The position numbers were made by a program, and so were the translations under genes. From Hanleya hanleyi (taxonomy: Eukaryota > Mollusca > Polyplacophora > Lepidopleurida > Hanleyidae): a DNA stretch of 64,000 bases. Under the pieces are notes generated by a model. The model was given only the letters and a program-made list of their open reading frames with translations. It searched no databases and was not told the DNA's origin. Positions 63,269-64,000 of the stretch are shown in pieces (positions within the stretch are counted from its first letter, which is position 1; each line of letters begins with the position of its first letter). The stretch spans positions 42,445-106,444 of the forward strand of contig JAVTVY010025113.1 in assembly GCA_036873755.1 (NCBI GenBank), written 5' to 3'.

Positions 63269-64000
63269 CATATCAAATTATTCTTATGATGCACAGTCAA
63301 CAACGTTTTCTCACCTCTTGTCTTCTCATCAACACTTTATATCTCCTCATCAAACGTCCAACTTGAAGCCATCATGGCGCCTCGTTTTCACTATGATCTG
63401 GGAAGCCCACGTGATCGGATATGCCGAAATATGGATTTTTAATTTTCGAGCGGGTATGGTGGACCTGAATGCACATCATAGCCAAACTTTCAAATATGGA
63501 ATAATAATTGAGCTACTAATCACATCTATCGAATGATTACTTGGTGGTGAAACTCGTTGAATAAAAGATATATTATTTTACGAAACATTGTCATCAGATC
63601 CAATACTAGCAGTTGCCCCTTTCCTGTCAAAACGCACACACCACGTTTGCAGACGTTTACACCGGCGCTTCAGGCATGCCACCAACTATTAAGTATGAAA
63701 TCGGGGATTCCAGATATACTGTCCCATGATTTGATCTGTACTAACCCACAGTATTTTATTTGCCCAAATAAAAGTTTGCTTTGTATATACATGATGTGCA
63801 TTCAGGTCCACCATACCCGCTCGAAAATTAAAAATCCATATTTCGGCATATCCGATCACGTGGGCTTCCCAGATCATAGTGAAAACGAGGCGCCATGATG
63901 GCTTCAAGTTGGACGTTTGATGAGGAGATATAAAGTGTTGATGAGAAGACAAGAGGTGAGAAAACGTTGTTGACTGTGCATCATAAGAATAATTTGATAT
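63269..64000. mobile_element. Large inverted repeat, right arm cut by the window end
   Basis: 63269-63476 is the reverse complement of about 63796-64000 with almost no mismatches ('atatcaaattattcttatga', 'caacaacgttttctcacctc', 'tcaagttggacgtttgatga' in the right arm). Arms are at least ~205 bp around a ~320-bp loop. The right arm reaches the last base, so the true end and any target duplication are outside. Reading frames in the two arms give the same accidental peptide. Confidence 0.85.

Overview
The window is animal nuclear DNA, AT-rich, intron-rich and crowded with mobile-element debris. The style of the repeats points to a mollusc, most likely a bivalve. The signs are ACGG/ACAG tetranucleotide arrays next to ~160-170 bp tandem cores with a 'GGGCCATAACTC' word, terminal GC hairpins, TACATGTA-rich spacers, and a 'gatatgactgaaat' repeat tail. 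The organism call is inference; the intron-rich protein-coding gene is read directly.

One gene dominates: sphingosine-1-phosphate lyase (SGPL1), on the minus strand. I could rebuild it as 16 coding exons from the start codon (61444) to the stop (13626). All 15 junctions have GT..AG and matching phases. The joined reading frame is 1704 nt (567 residues plus stop), against 568 residues for human SGPL1. It has the N-terminal membrane segment, the SGGTES cofactor loop, the HVDAC motif and the pyridoxal-phosphate lysine (Lys346), which is the last codon of exon 11.

The most remarkable structure is intron 11 (21166-37222, 16 kb), which holds two directly repeated elements of about 6.5 and 6.3 kb (23924-30428 and 30424-36763). 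Each has inverted terminal repeats of about 185 bp, a decayed tyrosine-recombinase reading frame, and an internal block that is the reverse complement of its own left end fused to its own right end. That is the architecture of DIRS retrotransposons (inverted repeats plus internal complementary region). The two internal blocks follow copy-specific variants of their own termini, and all three outer or shared junctions carry the same 5 bp, AAATA, with no target duplication.

Left of SGPL1 (1-13.3 kb) is intergenic: a frameshifted RNase H remnant of a non-LTR retrotransposon between long direct repeats, several foldback elements, a ~0.9 kb terminal-inverted-repeat element with a 6-bp target duplication, and a Helitron-like (HINE/pearl-type) minisatellite element. 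The other SGPL1 introns hold a Penelope-like GIY-YIG fragment flanked by inverted sequence, a five-member TA-target MITE family, a pair of MITEs with perfect 5-bp target duplications, a palindromic GAGGTGTACACCTC array, a 5S-rRNA-like pseudogene, head-to-head tRNA-derived SINEs, and a dispersed TAACGGTAAAGACA motif. Right of SGPL1 (61.4-64 kb) lie its presumed promoter, a possible divergent first exon near a TGACGTCA site, and one arm pair of a large inverted repeat that runs off the window.
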